A stretch of DNA of 47,602 bases from a virus: positions 1-47,602 of the IMG/VR virus record IMGVR_UViG_3300048999_000038. One strand, 5' to 3'. Below the pieces are notes generated by a model. The model had not been told where the DNA came from. It saw only the letters and a list, made by a program, of their open reading frames with translations, and did no database searches. This document shows, one piece after another, positions 13,296 through 20,675 of the stretch. Both the position numbers and the translations under genes were made by a program. The first letter of the stretch is position 1; each line of letters begins with the position of its first letter.

Positions 13296-14341
13296 TCTGT
13301 GGTTGCTCTTTTCTTCAGTCGGAACGTCGGGTTGTTGGCTTTGAGGGTGATGAATTTCTCCCGCAGCAGGGAGGCGTACGTGTTGGGATACTTCGCTTGC
13401 AGGGCCCGGAGGTTGTCCGCCGTGACCTCGTAGGTCTTGTCCGGCGACTTCCTGTACGTGAAGACGGGTACGCCATCGAGCAAGCCGACCTCGCCATCCC
13501 CGAGCAACTGGACGAGGCCCGTCTTGGCCTCCACCTTCTCTTCCGCTGCCGCCTTCTCCCGCAGGTGAGCCGCGCCGTACGACGCCAGGAAGCCTTCGGC
13601 TTCTTCGGGTGGTAATTCGCGGTCTCCCTCCCGGTCGCGGAACATGTCCAGAAGCTCTTGGAGTAGCACTCCGTCGGAGTCCGGGTGGACCGTCGGCGGG
13701 ACGCCCTGCTCTACGCACTCCCAGATCGGCCGGGCCGCTTCGATCAGGTACTGGGCCAGTTTCGGATCGTGGTCGACACGGAACTGTACGAGCTTCTGAC
13801 CGCCGATCAGGACCGCGACGTGCATGTGGTCGAATCCGGTCACCGACAAGCCCCACTGGACCTGCGCCAACACGTCATCGGGGACCTCGTCACCGCCGAA
13901 CTCGGCGGCCTTGTAGGCGTTGCGCGTCTTGATCTCCAGGCCGCACATGCCGCCTGGGACGTTCGCTGGATCCAGTCCCTTCAGTGGATCGTCAGGGCAG
14001 GTCCGCACGATCCGGTCCAGACTGGCCAGCATCCAGCGCTGGCCCGTGTTGCCGAGGACACCTACACGGCCCACCTTCGTGCCCCGCATCTTCGCCCACT
14101 CCTGCGCCACGGGATCTTCCAGGATGTTGCCCCACTTCGCGGCCTCGCGAGCCTGGTCATCCGGGGCCTCTCCGCGCTTGTCACGCCATACCCCGAGTGC
14201 CGTGCCGTACTGGCTGCGACCGAGGAGCTTCGCGAGGTCCGTGCCAGTAATGCCACGGCGGCGCGTCGCGAACCAGGTGGGAGTGCCGGGCAGGGCGTTC
14301 GTGGCGAGCCAGCCCGTGGGGGTGATCATTCGCTCTGGCAT
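13292..14341 (-). CDS. YqaJ / lambda-exonuclease-type recombination nuclease (349 aa)
   Basis: The start ATG at 14341 (MPERMITPTGW) has GAGGAGAAC upstream. It shows the PD-(D/E)XK nuclease core of YqaJ-like viral recombinases: ITGTDLAKLLGRSQYGTALG, WGNILEDPVAQEWA (Glu), LASLDRIV (Asp) and GLEIKTRNA (E-x-K). It should digest double-stranded ends 5' to 3' to give single strands for RecT. The C-terminal part has a helical extension (LREKAAAEEKVEAKTGLVQL) and a DNA-contact-like tail. A CCACGAC element lies further upstream than usual (14375-14381). Confidence 0.92.
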   Translation of the reverse strand: MPERMITPTGWLATNALPGTPTWFATRRRGITGTDLAKLLGRSQYGTALGVWRDKRGEAPDDQAREAAKWGNILEDPVAQEWAKMRGTKVGRVGVLGNTGQRWMLASLDRIVRTCPDDPLKGLDPANVPGGMCGLEIKTRNAYKAAEFGGDEVPDDVLAQVQWGLSVTGFDHMHVAVLIGGQKLVQFRVDHDPKLAQYLIEAARPIWECVEQGVPPTVHPDSDGVLLQELLDMFRDREGDRELPPEEAEGFLASYGAAHLREKAAAEEKVEAKTGLVQLLGDGEVGLLDGVPVFTYRKSPDKTYEVTADNLRALQAKYPNTYASLLREKFITLKANNPTFRLKKRATTE

Positions 14342-14403
14342 AGACTGTTCTCCTCGGGTGGTCCCGGTCCTGTCGTCGTGGTCAGTGCCGGGACTGCTCT
14401 GAG

Positions 14404-14610
14404 TCACCGGTCGGACTCGGTGGGCAGATCCAGCGCGAAGTTCCGCACCTGCTCCGCCTCCAGCCGGAAGTTCCGGGCCTCCTTGGTGAGGTACCGCTTC
14501 GTGAGCCGCCCAGCGCCGGCCAGTTCGTACACGACTCGCTCGGACATGGACAGCATCCGGGCCGCTTCGCTGACGGTGACGAGCACCGGTTCTACGCGGG
14601 CGTCCTCCAT
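14404..14610 (-). CDS. excisionase-like HTH protein (68 aa)
   Basis: The start ATG at 14610 has a strong SD (GGAGG). The sequence VLVTVSEAARMLSMSERVVY, then ELAGAGRLTKRYLTKEARNF, is the MerR-like winged-helix of small phage excisionases and regulators. It lies immediately downstream of the integrase gene in the same direction, which fits a role in directing excision. Expression in the integrated state would depend on the same leftward transcript. The gap upstream carries a 21-bp element that recurs in inverted orientation at 19480-19500. Confidence 0.82.
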   Translation of the reverse strand: MEDARVEPVLVTVSEAARMLSMSERVVYELAGAGRLTKRYLTKEARNFRLEAEQVRNFALDLPTESDR

Positions 14611-14630
14611 TCGCTTCCTCCAATTCGGTT

Positions 14631-14651
14631 GCACTGCTCTGCACTGGTGTA
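14631..14651. repeat. 21-bp element, copy 1 (int-xis gap); candidate att or regulatory site
   Basis: A 21-base sequence beginning GCACTGCTCTG on the plus strand lies between the integrase stop (14656) and the excisionase start (14610). A copy with 20 of 21 bases identical is at 19480-19500 on the other strand. It includes a direct CACTG-CTCTG-CACTG pattern. Its place next to the integrase makes it a candidate for an attP core or arm site; the second copy upstream of another gene argues for a regulator-binding site instead. Confidence 0.5.
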
Positions 14652-14655
14652 CAAG

Positions 14656-15939
14656 CTACATGCTGCCGGTGGTTAGCGCCAGAGACTCGCCGAGCCTGAC
14701 CATCGCGGCCCGCTGCATGGACAGGTCAACGTGCTGGTAGGCGTCTACCACAGCCGAGTGACCGAGGATCGCCAGCCGTACATCCTCCGGCACGCCGAGC
14801 GCCAGCAACAAGGTGGCCGTAGTGTGCCGGGCAGAGTGCTGGTCCGTGTCCTCGACGCCAGCGGCCGACAGGATCCGATGCCATGACTTGCGGTCTTCTC
14901 CACCGTCGATCGGATCACCGGTCGGCGTAGTCCACACCAGCCGAGCCTCGGAGGCGGGAGTCGGGGCGGCCCAGTGCTCACGCAAGCTCAGTAGGAGCGG
15001 CTCAGGCAACGCGATGAGCCGGCTGGACCCCTTCGTCTTCGGCTTCACCAGGCACAGGTTCCCCTTCAACTGGCGGTACTCGAACCCGGGCAGCGTCGCG
15101 ACCTCACGCTCTGGGCAGCGAAGCGGGCCGACATGCGGCGCACAGTCGCGCCCGCCGCACCCGTGCTTCCAGGGGATCCGCTGGAGCTGCCAGGCCACGT
15201 CAACCGTGCCCGCGTCGAGGTCGAGCCGATCCCAGGTGAGCCCGAGACACTCGCCCTGCCGCATCCCGAGCAGGAAAGCGGTGTGCCAGCGGGACGCGAG
15301 CCGGTCGCCCTCGATCACCGCGAACACGCGGCGTACCTCCTCGATCGACAAGGCGCGGCGACCGTTCGGCGCGTTGCGTGGCTTCGGCACCAGCTCGACC
15401 GGGTTGCGCAGCGCCCACCCATCCCGCATCGCGTCATTCATCGCCGTCCCGAGGATCCGGTGAGCATGCCCGGCAGTGGTGGTCGACAGGCCCTGGTCGA
15501 GGATGTACCGGTGAAGCTGCCGGACGTGCTGTGCGGCGAGTTCGTCGACCTTGACGCGACCTAGGACCGGCGCCAGATAGTTGCGGCAGTACGACCGATA
15601 GTTCGCGAGCGTGCCCGGTTTCATCTTCGGTTTACGCGGGCAGATCTCATCCAACCAGTAGTCGAGCCACGCATTCAGCCGTCTGCTCGCCGTGTTCCGG
15701 TTGCCCTCAGCAACCGCCGCCTGTGCCGTCTTCAATCTCGCCCGGCACTCCGGCATCGTCTTCCCGTACACCGTTTTGCTAGCGCGCTTCCCGTTGACCC
15801 AGCCGAGGTCGACGCGTCCAACCCACCGACCCCGGCAGGAATGCTCCGGCCGCTGGCCGTCCTCGTCGGCGGGCGGGCACGACTTGTGGTCATGCCGCTG
15901 GAACAGGCCGCCGTCACCGCGCTGCCTCCGCTTGGCCAT
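14656..15939 (-). CDS. int: tyrosine-family phage integrase (427 aa)
   Basis: Site-specific recombinase for prophage integration. Residues 1-90 are an arm-binding domain, 91-190 a core-binding SAM-like domain (LNAWLDYWLDEICPRKPKMK), and 195-420 the catalytic domain. Catalytic residues can be read: R227 (GMRQGE), H368 and R371 (QHSARHTTA), H394 (LGHS) and Y401 (AYQHVD), with K301 or K303 in the beta-hairpin. A Cys cluster (C261, C266, C275) inserted in the catalytic domain is typical of actinobacterial members. The start overlaps the upstream stop (TGATG). It is transcribed with, not against, the early genes. Confidence 0.95.
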   Translation of the reverse strand: MAKRRQRGDGGLFQRHDHKSCPPADEDGQRPEHSCRGRWVGRVDLGWVNGKRASKTVYGKTMPECRARLKTAQAAVAEGNRNTASRRLNAWLDYWLDEICPRKPKMKPGTLANYRSYCRNYLAPVLGRVKVDELAAQHVRQLHRYILDQGLSTTTAGHAHRILGTAMNDAMRDGWALRNPVELVPKPRNAPNGRRALSIEEVRRVFAVIEGDRLASRWHTAFLLGMRQGECLGLTWDRLDLDAGTVDVAWQLQRIPWKHGCGGRDCAPHVGPLRCPEREVATLPGFEYRQLKGNLCLVKPKTKGSSRLIALPEPLLLSLREHWAAPTPASEARLVWTTPTGDPIDGGEDRKSWHRILSAAGVEDTDQHSARHTTATLLLALGVPEDVRLAILGHSAVVDAYQHVDLSMQRAAMVRLGESLALTTGSM

Positions 15940-16133
15940 CAGGTCACCCGCACCACTTCAGTGCGAGTGCCGTACTTCGCTTCCAGTACGATCCCGCCAT
16001 CGTTACCGGCCCGCACCGTAGCGGTCGGTTCGTAGTTCGGGTTACGCCGGGCGTGTCTATCGCCGAGGAGATAGGCCGCCCTGACCAGCTCCTTCATCAG
16101 CGCCTCGGTGTAGATCACCTTTTCCTTACCCAT
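15939..16133 (-). CDS. hypothetical protein upstream of int (64 aa)
   Basis: The start ATG at 16133 overlaps the previous stop (TGATG). The sequence (MGKEKVIYTEALMKELVRAA, TATVRAGNDGGIVLEAKYG) resembles a small alpha/beta protein. It is coupled to the integrase start, so it may modulate int expression, though nothing more is seen. Confidence 0.7.
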   Translation of the reverse strand: MGKEKVIYTEALMKELVRAAYLLGDRHARRNPNYEPTATVRAGNDGGIVLEAKYGTRTEVVRVT

Positions 16134-16339
16134 CAGAATGTGCCCTTCATCCAGTCGGCGAGGTGCGGCGGCGGGTTTTCCCTGCGCCACTCCTCCATCT
16201 CTGTCGCGTACTCGGACGTCTCGATCTCGCGGCGGCTCACCCACACCTCGGTCGCTTCGCTGAACGACGTCATCATCCGGCCATGGCGGCACCGGCACCA
16301 GGGGCCTTTGCGCCGCCCCTTAAAGGGGTGGCAGCCCAT
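16133..16339 (-). CDS. hypothetical protein with N-terminal Cys/His motif (68 aa)
   Basis: The ATG at 16339 directly follows the previous stop codon (TAG then ATG). The N-terminus GCHPFKGRRKGPWCRCRHGR is basic with Cys and His in zinc-like spacing. The rest is an acidic helix (REIETSEYATEMEEWRREN). A later start at 16276 would remove the Cys part; adjacency favours the longer form. Confidence 0.62.
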   Translation of the reverse strand: MGCHPFKGRRKGPWCRCRHGRMMTSFSEATEVWVSRREIETSEYATEMEEWRRENPPPHLADWMKGTF

Positions 16340-16489
16340 CTAGCCGGGCTCTGCGAAACGCGACCCGATCACGTCCGGGAAGCAATACACCGAACGGGCG
16401 GGAAGGTGCACGAAGCCCAGCTGGGTGCGCTCGATGGCCTGCTCGCAATGCCGGCAGCGCGGTCCGGTCGGCCTCGTTGCCCTAGGCAT
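16340..16489 (-). CDS. zinc-knuckle mini-protein (49 aa)
   Basis: Hand-translated frame starting MPRATRPTGPRCRHCEQAIE. It contains CRHC and a later CF near VYCFPDV, so it may be a small zinc-binding protein of the type found in actinophage early regions. The start overlaps the upstream gene by 8 bases, and the stop abuts the next ATG. Function is unknown. Confidence 0.68.
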   Translation of the reverse strand: MPRATRPTGPRCRHCEQAIERTQLGFVHLPARSVYCFPDVIGSRFAEPG

Positions 16490-16910
16490 TGGATCGCCTC
16501 AGCTCGGCCGCTAACCGCGCTACGTAACGCGCTCGGTCTCTTGGCGACAGTTCGTCTATCCAGGAGCAGGCGATCCAGGGCTGATGCATCATCTTCGCGC
16601 ACTGAATAGGTGACGCCCCGTGCGGCGAGTACGGCACGTACTTCTGGTCGCAACGGGTCTCGAACGAGTGCGGCCCGTCGTCATGGCGGAAGGTGCACTC
16701 GTACCCGTCCGGTCCCATCACTGGGCACGGTTCGGGGAGCTGGCGGATATCCTCGACGCTGTCGGCGCGGACGCTCCGCAGGACCCGGAGATCATTGTTG
16801 CGGAAGACAACGAACCCCGGCTCATACGTGATCCGGTCCGCCTCAACCACATAGTCCGGGTACTCCTCGTTGCCGTTGCTGTCGGCCCGCCAGACCTGAA
16901 ACGTGGTCAT
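16482..16910 (-). CDS. hypothetical protein (142 aa)
   Basis: The start ATG at 16910 overlaps the previous stop (ATGA). The N-terminal 55 residues form a small beta domain (MTTFQVWRADSNGNEEYPDY, FVVFRNNDLRVLRSVRADSV). The middle has Cys and His (PCPVMGPDGYECTFRHDDGP), as in actinomycete proteins that bind a metal in this way, and the C-terminus is helical. No named family fits well. Confidence 0.7.
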   Translation of the reverse strand: MTTFQVWRADSNGNEEYPDYVVEADRITYEPGFVVFRNNDLRVLRSVRADSVEDIRQLPEPCPVMGPDGYECTFRHDDGPHSFETRCDQKYVPYSPHGASPIQCAKMMHQPWIACSWIDELSPRDRARYVARLAAELRRSNA

Positions 16911-17197
16911 GGCTGAACCTCCAGGACGTCCGGGCAGCAGTCGCACTCGACGCATACCGTCACATCGCACCAGCGGCACCTGAAGATCGCCCGTGCCCGC
17001 TTGCACACCAGGCATCGCACTCCGGACGTGTTCGACAGCGGCTCGAACTGGCCCGGTTCGGTCGGCGGATACAGGGCCGCTTCCAAGGCGGGTCCCTCCA
17101 TCTCGACAGGCCCGGTCCAGTCGAGCGTCGGCGGAGCCTCCACGGCCTGCTCTAATCGCCGCGTGAACCTGCCAATCAACCTCGCGAGGGTGCTCAC
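16907..17197 (-). CDS. zinc-ribbon protein (96 aa)
   Basis: The GTG start at 17197 overlaps the previous stop (GTGA). An N-terminal amphipathic helix (STLARLIGRFTRRLEQAVEA) is followed by a Cys-rich end (VRCLVCKRARAIFRCRWCDV, CVECDCC) that should bind one or two zincs. The role is unknown; the helix-plus-ribbon layout suggests a protein-protein adaptor. Confidence 0.72.
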   Translation of the reverse strand: MSTLARLIGRFTRRLEQAVEAPPTLDWTGPVEMEGPALEAALYPPTEPGQFEPLSNTSGVRCLVCKRARAIFRCRWCDVTVCVECDCCPDVLEVQP

Positions 17198-17574
17198 CGC
17201 CCAACCTCCAGTTTCTCGGCGGCGCCGCGCAATGTAGCCTTGACTTCGTCCGCCGTACGGCCAGGGGTGTCGTTCCAGTCGATGATGCCCTGGTGCCCGA
17301 GGTGCCGGTACAGGGCTTCCAGAGCGCGGTTCCGGCGAGGCGCCAGCCGGGTAACCATCGGTGACCCGATCGGTTCGCCGACGGCGAGGCGGATAGCGCG
17401 CCACGCACACAGCCGCCCGTCCCTGTGGACCGCCGCGCCCTGCAACCAGCCGCGCTCGTCCAGCAAGTCAGCGGCGGTCCGAAGGTCGGCGATCGTCTGC
17501 ACCAGCGGCGGGGAGGCCTCCGGCATGGCAATGACAGGGTCGCCCAGGTGGCTCGGCGCTCCAGTGTGGTTCAC
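17194..17574 (-). CDS. DUF6197-like protein (126 aa)
   Basis: The pattern LRTAADLLDERGWLQGAAVH, then GRLCAWRAIRLAVGEP, and later HQGIIDWNDTPGRTADEVKA is, from memory, that of the actinobacterial DUF6197 family. The function of that family is not established. The start overlaps the previous stop. It sits in the early small-gene run and may be a host-derived gene shared by prophages and mobile elements. Confidence 0.72.
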   Translation of the reverse strand: MNHTGAPSHLGDPVIAMPEASPPLVQTIADLRTAADLLDERGWLQGAAVHRDGRLCAWRAIRLAVGEPIGSPMVTRLAPRRNRALEALYRHLGHQGIIDWNDTPGRTADEVKATLRGAAEKLEVGR

Positions 17575-17903
17575 GGGTTCTTCCTCTCGATAGTCCCGCT
17601 GTCGGTCGTCATCAGTAGCCGCTGGATCTGCTCGACGGTCCAGCGGGTCCGGTTCCCCGAGAGCTGCGCTACAGCCATGGCCCAGGCGGGCGCGTCCCAG
17701 CCGGCCACCTGGTCACGGATCGGCGCTGTGCGGCCGATGTGCCACTCCAGGCACAGCACCGCCTCGGCAACCCGGAGACCATCAAGCAGTCGCGTGAGGG
17801 TCTCGTGTAATTCGGAGTCGCGATCGTGCCGCTCCAGCCACGCAGCAGGGTCAGTGACCCGTAGCGACAGCGGGACGGCATCCGGCCCGGCCGGCTCATT
17901 CAC
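17571..17903 (-). CDS. hypothetical protein (110 aa)
   Basis: The GTG start at 17903 overlaps the previous stop. It is helical (LHETLTRLLDGLRVAEAVLC) with a terminal segment TRWTVEQIQRLLMTTDSGTI that looks like a winged-helix or helix-turn element. Together with neighbours of similar style it belongs to the unassigned early set. Confidence 0.68.
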   Translation of the reverse strand: MNEPAGPDAVPLSLRVTDPAAWLERHDRDSELHETLTRLLDGLRVAEAVLCLEWHIGRTAPIRDQVAGWDAPAWAMAVAQLSGNRTRWTVEQIQRLLMTTDSGTIERKNP

Positions 17904-18268
17904 TCGTCCGTCTCCAATCGGGTCAGTTCGGCCCGCAGGTGCTCGACCTCGCGTTGCACGCCGCCACACCGGCAGTCCCATGTCTTGTCGGTCCAGCTCC
18001 GGGGGCAGTCCGGCGCGCACCATCCGCGCGCCTCTTTCATCGCCTCCAGTTTGGTGTCCGCTCTCGCGATCATCTCTCGCAGATCGACGGCCAGCCGGTC
18101 ACTGTCGTCGCCGAGGCGGCTGATGTAATTGATCAACGCGGCCCGGGCGATCGGGTCATGCAGCGGATCGAGCACGAAGAACTCACACGCCGCGTGCTTT
18201 CCGTCGTGGTCAGCGAGCCGCTTCACCTGGTACTTCTGGTACAGGCCCCGGGCCTTGTCGTCGGTCAT
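17900..18268 (-). CDS. hypothetical protein with C-terminal Cys cluster (122 aa)
   Basis: The start at 18268 overlaps the upstream stop (ATGA). The first half (LYQKYQVKRLADHDGKHAAC, FFVLDPLHDPIARAALINYI) resembles small actinomycete phage proteins with the element D-H-x-G-K-H followed by F-V-L-D. The end holds GWCAPDCPRSW and WDCRCGG, a likely zinc site, then a coiled coil. No function is known to me. Confidence 0.7.
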   Translation of the reverse strand: MTDDKARGLYQKYQVKRLADHDGKHAACEFFVLDPLHDPIARAALINYISRLGDDSDRLAVDLREMIARADTKLEAMKEARGWCAPDCPRSWTDKTWDCRCGGVQREVEHLRAELTRLETDE

Positions 18269-18864
18269 CGCTGGCCGTGCCACGGGTGAGTACAGGAGTC
18301 GCACTTCGGGCGCTGCCCATTCGGCCCGGAGGGGAGTCCGCAGCCAGGGCAGTACAGCGGATCCACGGAGTACGCGCCAGGGCGGGCAGGTTCAGCGCTC
18401 CAGGTCTGGCCGTCCGGGATCGGGTGGCTGTATCGGTACGACTGGCGCGCCTCCTGCTCCTGCCCGTCCACATACTCCCGGAACGGACCGAGCGGTGACT
18501 CGTAGCGCGCCGTCTCGTCAATGACCGGCAGCGCCGGAGGCGTGTAGCCCAACCCCACTATCTGGCGGTTGCAAGCTTCGGCGTGCGCCCGGAAGGCGGC
18601 TCCGTCTGGCTCAGCCGGATCGCCGGGCGGGCAGGCGGGGCAACCGGCTCGCGGCCCGCCGTGCATGGCCCGGCCGCCAGCCGAGGGACCGAGGTGACTG
18701 GCCCCGCCCGCCGGCCGGACCGGCCGGGCGGGCGGCGTCAACGGCGCCACAAGCTTCTCCAGCGCTCGCTCCTGCCAGGAGGACACCTGGAGTCCCAGGA
18801 CGTCCCGAAGGAACGCCAGGGTGGCGGCTACGCGCTCGTCAGGGGACAGGCCCGGCGCGGTCAC
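18265..18864 (-). CDS. hypothetical protein with zinc ribbons (199 aa)
   Basis: The GTG start at 18864 overlaps the previous stop (GTGA). A short N-terminal helix (LSPDERVAATLAFLRDVLGL) is followed by a Pro/Gly-rich linker. Next come a Cys pair (GCPACPPGD) and a C-terminal ribbon (YCPGCGLPSGPNGQRPKCDS, then CTHPWHGQR). It is probably a zinc-stabilised adaptor. The family is not recognised. Confidence 0.68.
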   Translation of the reverse strand: MTAPGLSPDERVAATLAFLRDVLGLQVSSWQERALEKLVAPLTPPARPVRPAGGASHLGPSAGGRAMHGGPRAGCPACPPGDPAEPDGAAFRAHAEACNRQIVGLGYTPPALPVIDETARYESPLGPFREYVDGQEQEARQSYRYSHPIPDGQTWSAEPARPGAYSVDPLYCPGCGLPSGPNGQRPKCDSCTHPWHGQR

Positions 18865-18998
18865 CGCTTCACCTGCCGCCTGCTGCGCCAGTCCTTGATG
18901 GCGTAGCCGAGCACCTTACCTGCCAGTTGTCCGAGGAGCGCCAGAGGGAAGGCGACCAGCAGGTCGCCCCGGGTCACGGCCACGTCGAACCAGCTCAT
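18861..18998 (-). CDS. small single-helix membrane protein (45 aa)
   Basis: Hand-translated frame with ATG at 18998, overlapping the previous stop (ATGA), and a stop overlapping the next GTG. The sequence (GDLLVAFPLALLGQLAGKVL) supplies one hydrophobic helix followed by a basic tail (KDWRSRRQVKR), so it should insert with the tail in the cytoplasm. Function is unknown. Confidence 0.68.
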   Translation of the reverse strand: MSWFDVAVTRGDLLVAFPLALLGQLAGKVLGYAIKDWRSRRQVKR

Positions 18999-19255
18999 CG
19001 CGCGCTCCTCAGATTGAGGCGCTTGCGGGCGTGGTACGCGCCAGCCAGGCCCCGCCCGGCGGCGTCGCGGGTGGCGAAGGTGACGGCGGTGCCGTAGCGC
19101 TCGCCGTCGGCGTCGAAGGCGTACCAGTCGCCGGAGCGGTTGGCGTGCCGGCCCTGCCGCACGGTGCCGATGATGACCGGGTGGGTGTTGCCGTCTAGGC
19201 GCACCTCGTACGTCCCGGGGGTCGACGTCGCGACGTAGTGCAGGAGCGTGGTCAT
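18995..19255 (-). CDS. hypothetical protein (86 aa)
   Basis: The ATG at 19255 overlaps the previous stop (TGATG). It looks like a small beta-barrel with a terminal helix: YEVRLDGNTHPVIIGTVRQG, SGDWYAFDADGERYG, AGRGLAGAYHARKRLN. Proteins of this style are common in actinomycete phages but lack a named role. Confidence 0.68.
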   Translation of the reverse strand: MTTLLHYVATSTPGTYEVRLDGNTHPVIIGTVRQGRHANRSGDWYAFDADGERYGTAVTFATRDAAGRGLAGAYHARKRLNLRSAR

Positions 19256-19437
19256 CAGGAACGCCTCTCGCGGAGACGGTACTGGCGGCGGGTCTCCTGG
19301 TGGAGTTCGGCGCGGTCCATGAACGCCTGTCCCTCCGACGAGGCGGCCCACCGGTCCAGGCGCACCTGTGTCTGCCTGCCGGTCGTGGTCGCGCCGTCCG
19401 GCCAGACGTACACGGCGTCTTTTAGATTCAGCTCCAT
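19255..19437 (-). CDS. hypothetical protein (60 aa)
   Basis: The ATG at 19437 is preceded by GGAGGA and a CCACGAC leader element (19451-19457). The sequence opens MELNLKDAVYVWPDGATTTG and ends in a basic helix (QETRRQYRLRERRS). It is the first gene of a coupled run. No family is recognised. Confidence 0.66.
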   Translation of the reverse strand: MELNLKDAVYVWPDGATTTGRQTQVRLDRWAASSEGQAFMDRAELHQETRRQYRLRERRS

Positions 19438-19523
19438 CAGGTGGTCCTCCGTCGTGGTTGTGTACTCTAACCGGCACCCTACACCAGTACAGAGCAGTGC
19501 GGAACAGTACTACCGATCAATGC
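19438..19523 (-). promoter_or_regulatory. intergenic control region with 21-bp element, copy 2
   Basis: This 86-base gap holds, at 19480-19500, the inverted second copy of the 21-base element found between int and xis (20 of 21 bases match), and a CCACGAC leader box before the SD of the next gene. A TAGAGT on the minus strand (around 19466) could be a -10 box, but the matching -35 is weak. I read it as a regulator-bound promoter region with moderate doubt. Confidence 0.45.
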
Positions 19524-19769
19524 TCAGGCGGGGTCGTTTTCACGGTTCTCATAGGGCTTTACGAACACCGGGTGCTGGCCGTCCACGGTCAGTCCGATCT
19601 CCTTCCAGCCGGCCCAGTCAGCGGGCTCCTCAGAGGGCTCTACAGGGTCGTACGCGACGAACACCGACTCACCCGAGTTGAAGGCATCGCGGTACTCCTC
19701 GAAGGTCACTTCCCGCAGTGGCCCGACCGTGCCAACGCGGACGAAGTATGTCTCCCCAGTCTTACTCAT
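19524..19769 (-). CDS. hypothetical protein (81 aa)
   Basis: ATG 19769 has a strong SD (GGAGGGG). The sequence (MSKTGETYFVRVGTVGPLRE, EEYRDAFNSGESVFVAYDPV) suggests a small alpha/beta domain. It has its own upstream regulatory region with a 21-base dyad at 19791-19811, so it may be independently controlled, as expected for a regulator or defence-related gene. Function is unknown. Confidence 0.72.
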   Translation of the reverse strand: MSKTGETYFVRVGTVGPLREVTFEEYRDAFNSGESVFVAYDPVEPSEEPADWAGWKEIGLTVDGQHPVFVKPYENRENDPA

Positions 19770-19790
19770 GTACCCCTCCAAAAGGTCTAC

Positions 19791-19817
19791 TCACGGTTTA
19801 CCAAACCGTGAATACTA
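19791..19817 (-). promoter_or_regulatory. operator dyad next to a -10 box
   Basis: A perfect 9-bp-arm dyad TCACGGTTT (19791-19799), a 3-base centre and AAACCGTGA (19803-19811) lie directly downstream of a minus-strand TAGTAT -10 box (19817-19812). The transcription start would fall within the dyad, which is well placed for repression. The -35 is weak (GTCACA at 16 bases spacing). It controls the 81-residue gene. Confidence 0.58.
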
Positions 19818-19904
19818 GCTACTCGGTATCGGGTGTGACCTGCGAAGACGCCGGTACGTCGGTGCTGTTTGACACCCCACTTTGTACCCGTGCACACGCC
19901 GTGA

Positions 19905-20675
19905 TCAGGTGAGCCTACTCAGTAACTGATCCCGCCACTGTAGAGCGAATACTGAACAGTTCGCCTCGCTCTGAGCTGGTGGGCGGCCTGGGCGAGGATG
20001 CGCGCACGGCATGACGTGGTACCCACGGGCCGACCAGGCGAGCGAGTCGGAGGACCGGAGGTGTTCGGCGTAGCGCTCTAGGCCGCCCTTCTTCACCCCG
20101 AACCCGTGCAGGCTGATTCCGTACTCTTCGTGGATCGTGCGGGCGATCATCTGAATCTCTAAGCTGTCCTCGCGCCGGCACACCGACCCGAGACCAACCA
20201 CCGGCTCCGCAGCGAGGTCGACACCGCGCTCTGTGTACATCTCAACGCACCTCCGGTAGTCATTCAACGCCTTGCCCTGGATCACGTAAATGAACGGCAG
20301 GTCGGCTGCCCGCATCCGCAAGTCGATGCCGTTGTCGATCGTCAACTCTTGGTGCCTGACCACAGAGAGGCCCGTGGCCTTGATCGCCTCGTCCTCGCAC
20401 ATCCAGTCCATTGGGGCGGCCCAGTCCATGTTGCCGATCTCGTCGCGCGCCCGGCGCACCTGCTCTACGTACAGCGCTGGGCTGATCGTCCAGCCGCCAC
20501 GGTGAGCGACCTCCCAGAACCCACCCGAGTCCATCGCCCACCGACCGCGTGCGCGAGGGAAGGTCTTGATCGCCGCCTTCCCCGTGCGGTACAGCCGGGG
20601 TCGGGCCACGAACAACGGGACGTCCATCCGACTCAGCCAGTGCGGCATGTGCGTGCCTAGGTAGAACTCGGTCAC
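19905..20675 (-). CDS. dpdA: DpdA-like 7-deazaguanine DNA transglycosylase (256 aa)
   Basis: Homologue of tRNA-guanine transglycosylase of the phage DpdA kind, which exchanges guanine in DNA for a 7-deazaguanine. Landmarks in TGT order: D49 in AMDSGGFWE (TGT TDSGGF), D90 in AAPMDWMCED, Q133 in YVIQGKA (substrate Gln), G161-G163 in VVGLGSVCRR (TGT GGLAVGE), and D210 in SSDSLAWSARG, the likely nucleophile region. Residues 224-240 have Cys but not the standard TGT zinc motif. At 256 residues it is shorter than tRNA enzymes, as known for phage forms. GTG 20675 overlaps the transporter stop (GTGA), so the pair is co-translated. Confidence 0.85.
   Translation of the reverse strand: MTEFYLGTHMPHWLSRMDVPLFVARPRLYRTGKAAIKTFPRARGRWAMDSGGFWEVAHRGGWTISPALYVEQVRRARDEIGNMDWAAPMDWMCEDEAIKATGLSVVRHQELTIDNGIDLRMRAADLPFIYVIQGKALNDYRRCVEMYTERGVDLAAEPVVGLGSVCRREDSLEIQMIARTIHEEYGISLHGFGVKKGGLERYAEHLRSSDSLAWSARGYHVMPCAHPRPGRPPAQSEANCSVFALQWRDQLLSRLT

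Noticed and set aside
13685-14740. 351-residue plus-strand open frame
   Set aside because: It is opposite the exonuclease gene, which has clear nuclease motifs; the plus frame has none.
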